Shown: positions 37,240 to 46,253 of the stretch, piece by piece | How positions within the stretch are numbered: position 1 is the stretch's first letter | How the letters are laid out: each line of letters opens with the position of its first letter | Source: Wenzhouxiangella sp. XN79A | GTDB taxonomy: Bacteria > Pseudomonadota > Gammaproteobacteria > Xanthomonadales > Wenzhouxiangellaceae | Direction: 5' to 3' | Assembly (NCBI RefSeq): GCF_012272825.1 | Contig: NZ_JAAWWS010000137.1 | Coordinates: forward strand, 1 to 64,000 | DNA length: 64,000 nucleotides | Position numbers and translations under genes: made by a program | Notes under the pieces: generated by a model | Database searches by the model: none | Seen by the model: the letters and a program-made list of their open reading frames with translations, nothing else | Told to the model about the DNA's origin: nothing

Positions 37240-38151
37240 ATGGAATTCAAGGACTACTATTCGACCATGGGCGTGAGCCCGGACGCCGGGGCCGACGCCA
37301 TCAAGAAGGCCTATCGGCGACTGGCGCGCAAGTACCATCCGGACGTGTCCGACGAGCCGGATGCCGAAGCGCGCTTCAAGGAACTGGGCGAAGCCTACGA
37401 GGTGCTGCGCGATCCTGAAAAGCGCGAGGCCTACGACCAGCTGCGGCGCGGCGGCCATCGCCCGGGCGAATCGTTCCGGCCGCCGCCGGACTGGTCCAGC
37501 GCGGGTTTCGAGTTCCGCGATGGCGGCGGCTTCCACGCCGAGGACCTCGGTGGCTTCAGCGACTTCTTCGAGAGCCTGTTCGGCAGCGCCCGCCGGGCGC
37601 GTCCGGAAGCACCCCGCGGGCGCGACCTGCGGGCCCGGATCGACATCGATCTCGAGACCGCGTTCGCCGGCGGCTCCCGCCGGATCAGCCTGGGCGGTGA
37701 TCGGGCGCGCAGTCTCGACGTGCGGATTCCGGCCGGCGTGACCGAGGGCAAGCGCATCCGCCTGGCCGGCAAGGGCGAACCCGGTCCGCCGGGCGCGCCG
37801 CCCGGCGACCTGTACCTCGACGTTCACCTGCAGCCGCACCGGACCTTCGAGGTCGACGAACGCGACGTCCAGCTGGTGCTGCCGATCGCGCCGTGGGAAG
37901 CGGCGCTGGGCGCGGCGATCGAAGTGCCGACGCTGGCCGGGCGCGTGGCGATGAAGATTCCGCCGGGCGCGGCGTCCGGGCAGCGCCTGCGGCTGCGCGG
38001 CCGGGGATTGCCCGGTTCGCCGCCCGGCGACCAGTACGTGACCCTGAAGATCGTCGCGCCGCCCGCCACCGAAGACACCCGGCCGCTCTACGAGCAGCTT
38101 CGAGCCGCCAGCGCGTTCGATCCGCGCGCCGACCTGGAGGACCCCGCATGA
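37240..38151 (+). CDS. cbpA: DnaJ-class curved DNA-binding protein CbpA
   Basis: Type II (class B) Hsp40 co-chaperone, 303 residues. The N-terminal J domain (5-70) has the HPD motif in ARKYHPDVSDE. A Gly/Phe-rich linker follows (GGGFHAEDLGGFSDFFESLFG), then two beta-barrel substrate domains without zinc fingers (LDVRIPAGVTEGKRIRLAGKG, MKIPPGAASGQRLRLRGRG). It overlaps cbpM by four bases. CbpA stimulates DnaK and, in E. coli, also binds DNA. Confidence 0.93.
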   Translation: MEFKDYYSTMGVSPDAGADAIKKAYRRLARKYHPDVSDEPDAEARFKELGEAYEVLRDPEKREAYDQLRRGGHRPGESFRPPPDWSSAGFEFRDGGGFHAEDLGGFSDFFESLFGSARRARPEAPRGRDLRARIDIDLETAFAGGSRRISLGGDRARSLDVRIPAGVTEGKRIRLAGKGEPGPPGAPPGDLYLDVHLQPHRTFEVDERDVQLVLPIAPWEAALGAAIEVPTLAGRVAMKIPPGAASGQRLRLRGRGLPGSPPGDQYVTLKIVAPPATEDTRPLYEQLRAASAFDPRADLEDPA

Positions 38152-38492
38152 GTTCGAACGATTCCCGCAACGATCCGCCCGGCGCCCCGGTCCGGGCACT
38201 GGACCCGTCGGAACGGACGCCGTTGGACCTGGACAGCTTCTGTGTGGTCCTCGAACTGCACGAGGAAACGGTCTGCGAGTGGGTCGATGAAGGCCTGCTG
38301 CGTCCGCACGGCCGAGCCCGGCGCGACTGGGCCTTCCCGCCCGAGCAGCTCGACCGGGCCCGCCGTGCGCTGCGCCTGCAGCACGACCTGGGCCTGAACA
38401 CCGCGTCACTGCCGCTGGTCATGGACCTGCTCGGCGAAGTGCAGCGCCTGCGTCGCCGCGTGCGCCAGCTCGAAGACCGGTTCTTCGAGTGA
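38148..38492 (+). CDS. cbpM: Chaperone modulator CbpM
   Basis: 114 residues. The MerR-like CbpM fold is seen in LDSFCVVLELHEETVCEWVDEGLLRPHG and LDRARRALRLQHDLGLNTASLPLVMDLL, ending in a short coiled coil (RLRRRVRQLEDRFFE). CbpM inhibits CbpA by binding its J domain. Compared with E. coli it has about 25 extra N-terminal residues, rich in Asn, Asp and Pro. Confidence 0.87.
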   Translation: MSSNDSRNDPPGAPVRALDPSERTPLDLDSFCVVLELHEETVCEWVDEGLLRPHGRARRDWAFPPEQLDRARRALRLQHDLGLNTASLPLVMDLLGEVQRLRRRVRQLEDRFFE

Positions 38493-38541
38493 GCGCCGGA
38501 CGGCGTTCGCTGCGCGGACGACGACACCGGGAGCGCCGACG

Positions 38542-39954
38542 TTGAGCCAGGATCCGCAGGCCCGGCTGATCCTGGAGGGTTCGCCGTTCCGGGTCCTGGT
38601 CCGGATGGCCGTGCCGGCCGTGGCCGTGATGCTGATGTTCGGCCTGAACTCGGTGATGGACGCCGTCTACATCGGCCAGTTGATCGGCGAGCAGGCGCTG
38701 GCCGGCGTTTCGTTGGCCTTTCCGATCACCCAGCTCACACTCGGGCTCGGCTCCCTGGGTGGCATCGGCGGCGGCGTGCTGCTGTCGATCGCGATCGGAC
38801 GCGGTGATTCGGACCTGCTGCGGCGCTTGCCGGGCACCTGTGTCGGCATCGCCGCGCTGCTCGCCGCCGGCTACGGCGTGCTCGGCGTCGGCCTGGCCGA
38901 GACGCTGGTTCGCGGCATGGGCGCGACCGGCCCGCTGGAGCCGATCGCGGCCAGCTATCTGCGCGCGCATGCCTGGGGCGGGATCGCCTCGATCGCCGGC
39001 TTGACCCTGAACATGCTGTTGCGCGGCGAGGGCAAGATGGCGCTGGCGGCCCTGTACATGGGCCTCGGGTTGGTCGCCAACCTGGTCCTGACCCCGCTGT
39101 TCATCGCGGTGTTCGACTGGGGGGTGGCCGGCGCGGCCTGGGCGACCAACCTCGGTGCGCTGCTCGGCGGCTTGCTGGTCTGGCTCCGCTTCGCCCGCGG
39201 CCGGGCCAGCTACCCGGTCGACGCGCGCTACGTCGGGGTCGGGCGGGCGCTGGCCGGCCGGATCGCACGACTCGGCGTGCCGGCGATGATTTCTTCGTCG
39301 ATGGGGCTGGTCCAGGCCGCGGTCGTGTTCAATGTCCTGTCACGGATCGGCAACGAGCAGGACATCGCGTTCTTCGGTGCGGCCTGGCGGGTGCTGATGT
39401 TCCTGCTGACACCGCTGTTCGGCCTGATGCGCGCGTTCCAGCCCGTCGCCGGCATCAACTACGGGGCCGGACGCTGGGATCGGGTGCGCCTGCACTACTG
39501 GGTGTTCGTCGCCGCCGGCCTGGTCCTGGTCCTGCCGATCTGGGCGCTGCTGAACCTGTTCCCGGCCGAGGCGCTGGCGATCATGCTGCCCGAGGTGGTG
39601 TTCTCGGACCGGGACCTGCACCACTTCCGGGTCCTGATGGTCGTGCTGCCGGCCCTGCCGATCGTGTTCACCGCGCTCAGCCTGCTGCCGGCGGTCGAGC
39701 GCCCGGGGCTGGCGACCGGCGTGTCGGTGGCCCGGCAGCTGGTGTTGTACGTGCCGGTCATGCTGCTGCTGCCTCGCTGGGTCGGGATTCCGGGCGTCTA
39801 CTACGGCGCCACCGCGATCGACCTGCTGTGTGCGGTTTGGCTGCTGCTGATCGTGTTGACGGTCTTCCGGCGCGGTCCGTCCGGGCCGGGCGGCGGTGGG
39901 CCGTCGATCGGCCCGACCGACCCCTGGCGGGCCGGTGCGCCGGTCCGCGGCTGA
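38542..39954 (+). CDS. MATE family multidrug/organic cation exporter
   Basis: 470 residues with twelve predicted membrane segments in two related halves, beginning at ILEGSPFRVLVRMAVPAVAVMLM and showing the MATE pattern around VMDAVYIGQLIGEQALAGVSLAFP and GIASIAGLTLNMLLRGEGKM. The substrate cannot be read. The start is a TTG with GGGAG about 8 bases upstream. It converges on the sortase gene. Confidence 0.83.
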   Translation: MSQDPQARLILEGSPFRVLVRMAVPAVAVMLMFGLNSVMDAVYIGQLIGEQALAGVSLAFPITQLTLGLGSLGGIGGGVLLSIAIGRGDSDLLRRLPGTCVGIAALLAAGYGVLGVGLAETLVRGMGATGPLEPIAASYLRAHAWGGIASIAGLTLNMLLRGEGKMALAALYMGLGLVANLVLTPLFIAVFDWGVAGAAWATNLGALLGGLLVWLRFARGRASYPVDARYVGVGRALAGRIARLGVPAMISSSMGLVQAAVVFNVLSRIGNEQDIAFFGAAWRVLMFLLTPLFGLMRAFQPVAGINYGAGRWDRVRLHYWVFVAAGLVLVLPIWALLNLFPAEALAIMLPEVVFSDRDLHHFRVLMVVLPALPIVFTALSLLPAVERPGLATGVSVARQLVLYVPVMLLLPRWVGIPGVYYGATAIDLLCAVWLLLIVLTVFRRGPSGPGGGGPSIGPTDPWRAGAPVRG

Positions 39955-40058
39955 TCCGACGACCCGCACCACCGGCAGCCGACCCGCCAACCGGCACCGG
40001 CAGGGTCGTTCGTCCAGTCCCAGCGCCCGGCGCGCCGCGCCGCCCAGGTCGGCGAGCG

Positions 40059-40721
40059 TCAGCGTGCCCATGCCACCGCCTCCTCGGAATATGCATCGGC
40101 ATCGTCGATCGGGCGGGCGCGTACGATCAAGCGAAACGGCGTGCCCGGCCGGTGGCCGTCGAGGGGATAACAGGTCAGCAGGCTCAGCAGCGGTCCGGGC
40201 GCGTCGAGATCGATGGCCGTGGTCCGGCTGTCGACGATCCGGCGATCGATCACCTCCCAGTCGCGTGCCCGGCCGACGGCCGGTTGCAGCGACAGCCGCT
40301 GGCCCGGCGCCAGGTCGCCGAGAAATCTGAAGTGGGTGTCACGGTGGCCGGCGATGACGCGATGGCCCCGCTCGCCGGCGGTCGTTCCGGGCCCCCAGGC
40401 GAGCTTGGGCAGCTCGATCCCGTCGAGCACCAGTCGGTCGATGTCCAGCGCCGGGACGACCAGCCGCGCAACCGGCCGGGCCCGTGCGCCCGGCCAGGGC
40501 GGCTCGGCCGCGCGCTGCTGCTCGAGCGCAGCGGCGAAGGACCGGGCCATCAGGTGCTGGCCGAGCCAGCCCTTGACGTGGATCCAGCCCCCGTGTCCGA
40601 TCAGGGCCAGCCCGCCGAGCAGGACCAGGCACGCCAGCATTCCCGTCGATCGCCGGTCCACGGCCTGACGCATCGTTCGACGCATCGCCTCCTTCCTCGG
40701 CCCACGCATGCCCCCGCTCAT
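40059..40721 (-). CDS. Class GN sortase
   Basis: Transpeptidase of the Gram-negative (proteobacterial) sortase class, 220 residues. One N-terminal TM segment (about 28-45) precedes the catalytic domain with His126 (IAGHRDTHF), Cys184 (LLTCYPLDG) and Arg197 or Arg201 (FRLIVRAR). The start at 40721 overlaps the target gene stop (ATGA), a sign of coupled translation. In-frame ATGs at 40709 and 40685 are alternatives, the latter close behind an AGGAAGGAGG sequence. Its only obvious substrate is the adjacent protein. Confidence 0.9.
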   Translation of the reverse strand: MSGGMRGPRKEAMRRTMRQAVDRRSTGMLACLVLLGGLALIGHGGWIHVKGWLGQHLMARSFAAALEQQRAAEPPWPGARARPVARLVVPALDIDRLVLDGIELPKLAWGPGTTAGERGHRVIAGHRDTHFRFLGDLAPGQRLSLQPAVGRARDWEVIDRRIVDSRTTAIDLDAPGPLLSLLTCYPLDGHRPGTPFRLIVRARPIDDADAYSEEAVAWAR

Positions 40722-42754
40722 CGACCGACCGTCGCCGCGTGCGGGCGCTGCAGTCGGGGTGCGACGAGCAGCAGGCCGGCCATCAGCAACGCGACCAGGC
40801 CGGCGGCCATCGCGCGTGCCGCCGAGGTCGCGGTCTGCGGCAGGCCCAGCGTTCGGCCATGCGGTCGGTCGTGACCGGTTCCGGCCGCGCGCAGCGCAGC
40901 TTCGGCCGAGCGGCCCGGGGTGCGGTCGACGGCGACCAGGCTGGTCACCGGGCTGAGCACCTGGTAGCGCAGCGCCACGTCCAGCGCATGGGCCCGCAGG
41001 CCGTCGGCGTCGGCATCGTCGCGAGCGAAGTCCAGCACGCCGGCGACCTTCTGGCGGGCCCACTCCCGGGCCACGCCCGAGGCAGGATGGAATCGGTCCA
41101 GCGGCCAGCGCTGTCGAACCGGCTCGCCGGCGCGTTCGGCCATCAGCTCTACGGCCTGCCCGTGCAGTGCCGACAGCGGGGCGTCGAGTCGGGTCAGCAC
41201 CATCAGCGGCTCGCCGGCATAGAGATCGGGCAGCAGCACCGGCCAGGCCTCGTCGGGCACCGGCCAGTCCAGCGCAAGCCGCTCCAGCGCCGGGCGCTCG
41301 AGCTGGTCCATCAGCTCGGTCACGTTCCTGGCCAGCTGGCCCGGATCGTGGAGCAGCGTGTGGGTTCCGCGGCCGTGGCGGGCCAGTGCCCGCAGGAACG
41401 GGGCGTTGACGCCGTGACCGATGCCGATCGCGAACAGCCGGCTGTCGCCCAGATCGCGTCGGACCCGGTCGAGTACCGCCTGCTCGCCGGCAATCGCCCC
41501 GTCGGTGGCGAACACGACCTGGCGAAGCCGTCCGTCGGCGGGTGGGTCGGCCAGCGCCAGGCGCAGGGCCTCGTCCATCTCGGTGCCCCGGTCGGCGCGC
41601 AGCCCGTCGATGAAGCGATGGCCTTCGGCCAGCGTCGTCGGGCCGACCGGTTTCGGTGCGTCGAACAGCGGCATGGCGCGGTCGTTGAAGGCGATGACGT
41701 TGAAGCGGTCGCCGGGCTGGAGGCGCTCCAGCGCGGCGTGCAGCGCACTGCGCGCCTGCTCGATCGCCGCACCCTGCATCGATCCGGAGGCATCGATCAC
41801 CAGGACAAGTTCCCGGCGCCGCTGCACCGGCGTCCAGGCGGCCGGTGGCACCAGCATCAGCAGGGCATGGGCTCGACCGTCGAATTCCTCGACGTAGAAC
41901 GCGCCGGTCAGTCGCTCGCGTTCCATCAGCGTCCACTCCAGTTCGAAGTCTCGATCGACGACCGGCGCAGGCTCATCGAGCCGGATCGTCCAGCCACCGT
42001 GCCGATCCGGCGCCAGGTCCACTGCATGGTGCAGGCTGTCGAGCGTGGCCAGTTCGGGGCCCGGGCGAAGTTCGATCGACAGCGTCAGCGGATTGACCGG
42101 ATGTTCGGTGTAACGGGGTCCTGCGGGCAGATCGGGTTCGATCGGCCCGAACGTCGACGCCGGGTCGGCGATCCGCCGGGCATAGCGCGGCAGCAGGGTC
42201 ATCGGCAGCCGCAGCGTGAACCGCCCGTGTCGGTAGTCGACCCGGTGGCCGAAGCCGATCTCCACGGTGACCTGTTCGCCCGGACCGATATTGGCCACGT
42301 CGGTCGTGAACAGCCCCGGACGCTGCTGCTCGACCAGGCCGGCGGTCCGGCCCTCGGCCCGCGCCGATTCGAAGGTGGCCCGCGCCGCTGCGCGGGCCTG
42401 GATCTCGCCCTCGATGCGACGGTCGCCGATCTCGATCGCCAGGCGGTCGACCGCAGCGCCGTCGGGCAGCGGGAACTGATAACGCCCTTCGACCCAGTCC
42501 GCGCTCGGGTTGCCGAATCGATGGCGGATGGTGGTCCGCGCCAGCAGCCCGGTCACTTCGGTCCGGACCTCGGTCGACAGCGCCAGCGCCGGCACCACGC
42601 CGTTTGCCGTGTCGAGCAGCAACCGGGCGGTGGAATCGCTCGACGTGGCGTGTGCGTAGGCGATCGACAGAAAGGCCGACAGGACCAGCGCAAGGACTGC
42701 GGCGCGGGGACGATGCGAGCCGCCGGGCGGCAATGCGAACGGGCAGTGGGTCAT
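40718..42754 (-). CDS. Sortase target protein with VIT and VWA domains
   Basis: 678 residues: signal peptide (about 15-36, cleavage near AYAHA), a vault/inter-alpha-trypsin (VIT) domain (about 50-200), and a von Willebrand A domain with the MIDAS motif DASGS (Asp321, Ser323, Ser325). It ends in a sorting signal: LPQTA at residues 638-642, a hydrophobic stretch (about 650-662) and a basic end (PRLQRPH). This is the architecture of the marine proteobacterial sortase target family (TIGR03788 as I recall it). ATG at 42754 starts directly at the signal peptide; the open frame extends upstream to 42910 without a signal. Confidence 0.9.
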   Translation of the reverse strand: MTHCPFALPPGGSHRPRAAVLALVLSAFLSIAYAHATSSDSTARLLLDTANGVVPALALSTEVRTEVTGLLARTTIRHRFGNPSADWVEGRYQFPLPDGAAVDRLAIEIGDRRIEGEIQARAAARATFESARAEGRTAGLVEQQRPGLFTTDVANIGPGEQVTVEIGFGHRVDYRHGRFTLRLPMTLLPRYARRIADPASTFGPIEPDLPAGPRYTEHPVNPLTLSIELRPGPELATLDSLHHAVDLAPDRHGGWTIRLDEPAPVVDRDFELEWTLMERERLTGAFYVEEFDGRAHALLMLVPPAAWTPVQRRRELVLVIDASGSMQGAAIEQARSALHAALERLQPGDRFNVIAFNDRAMPLFDAPKPVGPTTLAEGHRFIDGLRADRGTEMDEALRLALADPPADGRLRQVVFATDGAIAGEQAVLDRVRRDLGDSRLFAIGIGHGVNAPFLRALARHGRGTHTLLHDPGQLARNVTELMDQLERPALERLALDWPVPDEAWPVLLPDLYAGEPLMVLTRLDAPLSALHGQAVELMAERAGEPVRQRWPLDRFHPASGVAREWARQKVAGVLDFARDDADADGLRAHALDVALRYQVLSPVTSLVAVDRTPGRSAEAALRAAGTGHDRPHGRTLGLPQTATSAARAMAAGLVALLMAGLLLVAPRLQRPHAATVGR
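40829..40843 (-). other. Sortase recognition motif LPQTA
   Basis: The codons for Leu-Pro-Gln-Thr-Ala sit 36 residues before the C-terminus, followed by a hydrophobic segment and arginine/histidine residues. The last position is Ala instead of the Gly of the Gram-positive LPxTG motif. Confidence 0.75.
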
Positions 42755-42908
42755 GAGAGGAGCTCGATTGAACCGGACGTCCATTCCAGCCGCTCGTCCG
42801 GGACGTGAGCGGGGCGCTTTCGGGCGATTCGACGACGGAATGTGGCAGAAATCGGGCAGTGTGGCCGGCGCCTCCGCAGCGCGACCGCGTTCCGGTACGC
42901 TTGGCGTC

Positions 42909-43604
42909 ATGCCGCAACGAATCGCCGTGGTCGAAGACGAAGCCGCGCTCCGGGAGAACTACCGGGACGCGCTGGCGCGCCTCGGCTACCGGGTCGAGAC
43001 CCACGCCGACCGGGCCTCGGCCCAGGCCGCCTTCGAGCGCTCGCTGCCGGACCTGGTCATCATCGACATCGGGCTGCGCGACGAACCCGAGGGCGGCTTC
43101 GAACTCTGCCGATACCTGCGCGCGCGCAGCCGTCGACTGCCGGTGCTGTTCCTGACCGCCCGCGACAGCGAGCTCGATGCCGTTTCGGGACTGCGGCTCG
43201 GCGCCGACGACTACCTGACCAAGGACATCAGCCTGCCGCACCTGGCCGCGCGCGTCGCGGCCCTGTTCCGGCGAGCGGGTCTGAGCGCGGCCGATGACGA
43301 CGAGAGCGGTCCGGTCCGGCTCGGCCTGCTGAGCCTGGACGTCGACCGGCTGCGCGCGGCCTGGCGATCCACCGCGGTCGAACTGACCGTGACGGAGTTC
43401 TGGATCGTCCACGCGCTCGCCCGTCGGCCCGGACACGTCAAGACCCGCGGCCAGCTGATGGATGCCGCCAACCTGGTCGTCGACGAGGCGACCATGACCT
43501 CCCACGTCAAACGGATCCGGCGCAAGTTCGAGGCGCTGGACCCCGGGTTCGAGGCCATCGACACCGTGCACGGCGCAGGCTACCGCTGGCGCGAACCGGA
43601 ATGA
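42909..43604 (+). CDS. Response regulator of the dedicated sortase system
   Basis: 231-residue OmpR-type regulator: receiver domain with acidic pair ED (9-11), phosphoacceptor Asp53 (VIIDIGL) and Lys in YLTKDISL, then a winged-helix DNA-binding domain (LTVTEFWIVHALARRPGHVK ... VDEATMTSHVKRIRRKF). It is divergent from the sortase target gene across a 154-base gap that probably holds both promoters, and its stop overlaps the kinase start. Matches the dedicated sortase-system regulator family (TIGR03787 as I recall it). Confidence 0.88.
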   Translation: MPQRIAVVEDEAALRENYRDALARLGYRVETHADRASAQAAFERSLPDLVIIDIGLRDEPEGGFELCRYLRARSRRLPVLFLTARDSELDAVSGLRLGADDYLTKDISLPHLAARVAALFRRAGLSAADDDESGPVRLGLLSLDVDRLRAAWRSTAVELTVTEFWIVHALARRPGHVKTRGQLMDAANLVVDEATMTSHVKRIRRKFEALDPGFEAIDTVHGAGYRWREPE

Positions 43605-45616
43605 GACTGCGCGGCCAGCTGGTGCTCGCCGCGCTGATCGTGGCGCTGCTGCCGGTCACCGCGGTGCTGTTCCTGAACCCGATCGAACGCCTGTTGCGCG
43701 CAGGTCACGAACAGGCCGTCGGGGCCGCGGCGCGGGCCGCGGCCGGCCTGCTGGCCGCCGATGCGCCGATCGTCGACGGCCCGGTCGCCCGTGACGTCCC
43801 GGTGCTGTATCTGCACCCGGGGCTCGGCACCAGGATCGTCGACGGGTACGCCGACGACTGGCTGCCGGCGATCGATCGGGTCGTGACGCTGGACGGCCGT
43901 CGGGCCGGCTCGGCCCCGGCTGCGGCGCTGGAATCGCATCCCGCGCCGGTGCGGCTGGCCGCGATCCGGGATGGCCGGACGCTGGAGCTGTTCCTGCGCG
44001 TGGCCGACGCCAGCCCGCGCTTCGCCCAGGACGGCGCCCGGCCCGGCGATGCACTGACGCTCGAACTGACCGACGGGGACGGGCAGCGTCGTTTCGAACT
44101 GGCACCCACCGCGCCGGGCCCGCTGGCCCTGCGCGATCGCTACGGGCGGCTGCTGCGGGCGCACTGGCAGGATCGGCCGGACGGCTGGAGCCTGGAGCTG
44201 CGGGTGCCGATCGACCGGCCGCTGACGGCGGTCTCGGTCGCAGTGACCGACCGCGGCGGCGACGGCCGCGAACCGACCCGACACGACAGCGGCCCGATGC
44301 GGCCGGTGGGTCGCGATCCGGAAGCCCAGCTGCGCCTCGACCGGCTTGCGGTCGGCGCGGCCTGGTGGCTGGACCGGGCCGGTTGGGTCCGCGCCCATGC
44401 CCGCGGACCGACGTCCGGAAGCCTCGCGCCGACCGCGACGGGCGACAGCGGCGTGCTGGACTTCCTGATGGCCGCGCGCCTCGACCCGATCGAGGCCTGG
44501 TCCGATCGCAGCGCCCGGCTCGACGCCGACTGGTTGAGCGCGGTCGTCGACGGCGCGGAGGCCGCGGCCTGGGGGCGGGTCGGTCCCGAACGGGCGATTC
44601 GCCTGCGCTACGCGGTCCCGGTCGGTGAGCAGGGCGTACTGGTGCTGGAACGCGACGCCGGCCCGCTGTTGCTGCTGGCCAACCGGGCCGTGCTGTCCTG
44701 GCTCGGCGCCAGCCTGGCGGTATTCATGCTCATCGCGCTGCTGCTGTTCGGGTTCGTGCTTGTGCTTGCGCTCCGGATCCGGCGGCTGCGCAACGCCGCC
44801 GAGCGCGCGGTCGGCGACACCGGCCGGCTCGATGAGCTTCCGGCAGCCTCGACCGCTCGCGACGAACTCGGTGATCTCTCGCGCGGACTGCGCGACGTAC
44901 TGCAGCGCCTGCGCGAACACCAGCGCTACCTGCAGTCGCTGGCCGACTCGCTGGCCCACGAACTGCGCACACCGGTGAGCATGGTGCAGTCCTCGCTGGA
45001 CAACCTGCACGACGCCGGCGAAGACGAGCGGGCCGTGTACCTGCAGCGCGCGGAGCAGGGCGCGCAGCGACTGCGCTCGATCGTGCGCGCGATGAGCCAG
45101 GCCGCCCGGCTCGAGGAAAGCCTCGAGCGCGAGGCCCTGCGGCCGATGGACCTGGCCGGCCTGATCGGCGACTACGCGGCCGCGCGTGCGGCCGCCGAGC
45201 CGGACCATCGGCTCGAAGCCGAGCTCGGCGGCCTCGCGCGGGCGCCGATCGACGGGGCCGAGGACCTGCTGGCCCAGCTGCTCGACAAGGTCGTCGACAA
45301 CGCGGTGGCGTTCACCCCCAGCGGCGGCCGGATCGTCCTGCGCCTGGCCGCCGACGGGCCCTGCTGGCGCCTGGAAATCGAGAACCAGGGGCCGTCGATC
45401 GACCTCGACCGCGCGGCGACCGTGTTCGATTCGATGGTCACCTTCCGCAACGGCGCACGGGCCGGCGACGATGCGCCGCACCTGGGCCTGGGCCTGTACG
45501 TGGCGCGCTGCATCGTGCGGTTCCACGGCGGCCGGATCGCGGCTCGCCCGGTGCCCGGCGGCACCGTCATCGAGATCGAACTACCCGCGCGGCACGCGAC
45601 GATGGGCGAAGCGTGA
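43601..45616 (+). CDS. Sensor histidine kinase of the dedicated sortase system
   Basis: 671 residues: TM1 (about 5-26), a large extracytoplasmic sensor region of about 335 residues, and TM2 (about 367-390). A HAMP-like segment follows, then the H box SLAHELRTPV with His453, and an HATPase domain with N box LLDKVVDNAVAF and G2 box GLGLYVARCIV. The sensor region fits the family seen only beside class GN sortases (TIGR03785 as I recall it). Its last 36 bases overlap tpm on the opposite strand. Confidence 0.88.
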   Translation: MRLRGQLVLAALIVALLPVTAVLFLNPIERLLRAGHEQAVGAAARAAAGLLAADAPIVDGPVARDVPVLYLHPGLGTRIVDGYADDWLPAIDRVVTLDGRRAGSAPAAALESHPAPVRLAAIRDGRTLELFLRVADASPRFAQDGARPGDALTLELTDGDGQRRFELAPTAPGPLALRDRYGRLLRAHWQDRPDGWSLELRVPIDRPLTAVSVAVTDRGGDGREPTRHDSGPMRPVGRDPEAQLRLDRLAVGAAWWLDRAGWVRAHARGPTSGSLAPTATGDSGVLDFLMAARLDPIEAWSDRSARLDADWLSAVVDGAEAAAWGRVGPERAIRLRYAVPVGEQGVLVLERDAGPLLLLANRAVLSWLGASLAVFMLIALLLFGFVLVLALRIRRLRNAAERAVGDTGRLDELPAASTARDELGDLSRGLRDVLQRLREHQRYLQSLADSLAHELRTPVSMVQSSLDNLHDAGEDERAVYLQRAEQGAQRLRSIVRAMSQAARLEESLEREALRPMDLAGLIGDYAAARAAAEPDHRLEAELGGLARAPIDGAEDLLAQLLDKVVDNAVAFTPSGGRIVLRLAADGPCWRLEIENQGPSIDLDRAATVFDSMVTFRNGARAGDDAPHLGLGLYVARCIVRFHGGRIAARPVPGGTVIEIELPARHATMGEA

Positions 45617-46240
45617 GGCACGTTCGGTCAGCGCCTGGAGACCGCGCTGGGCGAAGCCGGGGTGATCGGGCAGGGCGTCGACCGCGGCCAGCGAGCGGTA
45701 CTCGAGGTCCGGGTCCAGCGCCAGCTCGTCGAGCTCGACGCTGAACGGCGGTCCCTCCATCGCCGACGGGACGTATTCCAGCGTGATCAACAGGCCGCGC
45801 CCGTCCGAAGCCAGCCGTTCGGCCAGGTGCGCACGGTAGGCCGGTCGCCGCTCGCCCGGAAGCGCGATCATCGCGGCTCGATCGAAGATCAGCGGAAACC
45901 TCTCTCCCGGGTCGAAGGCCAGGAAATCGCCGATGCACAGCGTGATCGGACCGGACCGCAGTGCGTCCAGGCCGCCGTAGCGTGCCGGCTGCGGCGTGTG
46001 GCCACGCTCGTCGAAGAAGGCCCGAACCGCGGCCTCGGACAACTCCACGCCGACCACCGGGTGGCCGCGATCGGCCAGCCAGTCCAGGTCGAGGCTCTTG
46101 CCGCACAGGGGCACCAGCACCGGTTCGCTGGCGCTCGGAGCCAGCGCAGGCCAGTACCGCTCGAGCATGGGGTGGACTCGGTGTCGGTGGAAGCCGATCT
46201 CGTTTCGCGCCCAGCGCTCGTGCCAGAACTCATGATCCAT
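45581..46240 (-). CDS. tpm: Thiopurine S-methyltransferase
   Basis: SAM-dependent methyltransferase, 219 residues. Family blocks: FWHERWARNEIGFH at the N-terminus, VLVPLCGKSLDLDWLADRGH (SAM-binding loop), GVELSEAAVRAFF, IGDFLAF and FDRAAMIALP. Bacterial Tpm enzymes detoxify selenium and tellurium compounds. It is transcribed towards the histidine kinase and overlaps its 3' end. Confidence 0.92.
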   Translation of the reverse strand: MDHEFWHERWARNEIGFHRHRVHPMLERYWPALAPSASEPVLVPLCGKSLDLDWLADRGHPVVGVELSEAAVRAFFDERGHTPQPARYGGLDALRSGPITLCIGDFLAFDPGERFPLIFDRAAMIALPGERRPAYRAHLAERLASDGRGLLITLEYVPSAMEGPPFSVELDELALDPDLEYRSLAAVDALPDHPGFAQRGLQALTERASRFAHRRVPRG

Positions 46241-46253
46241 CGGCAGGCGCTGA

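Noticed and set aside
40718-42910. The longer start (42910) of the sortase target
   Set aside because: The extra 52 residues precede the signal peptide, have no ribosome binding site and overlap the regulator's upstream region.
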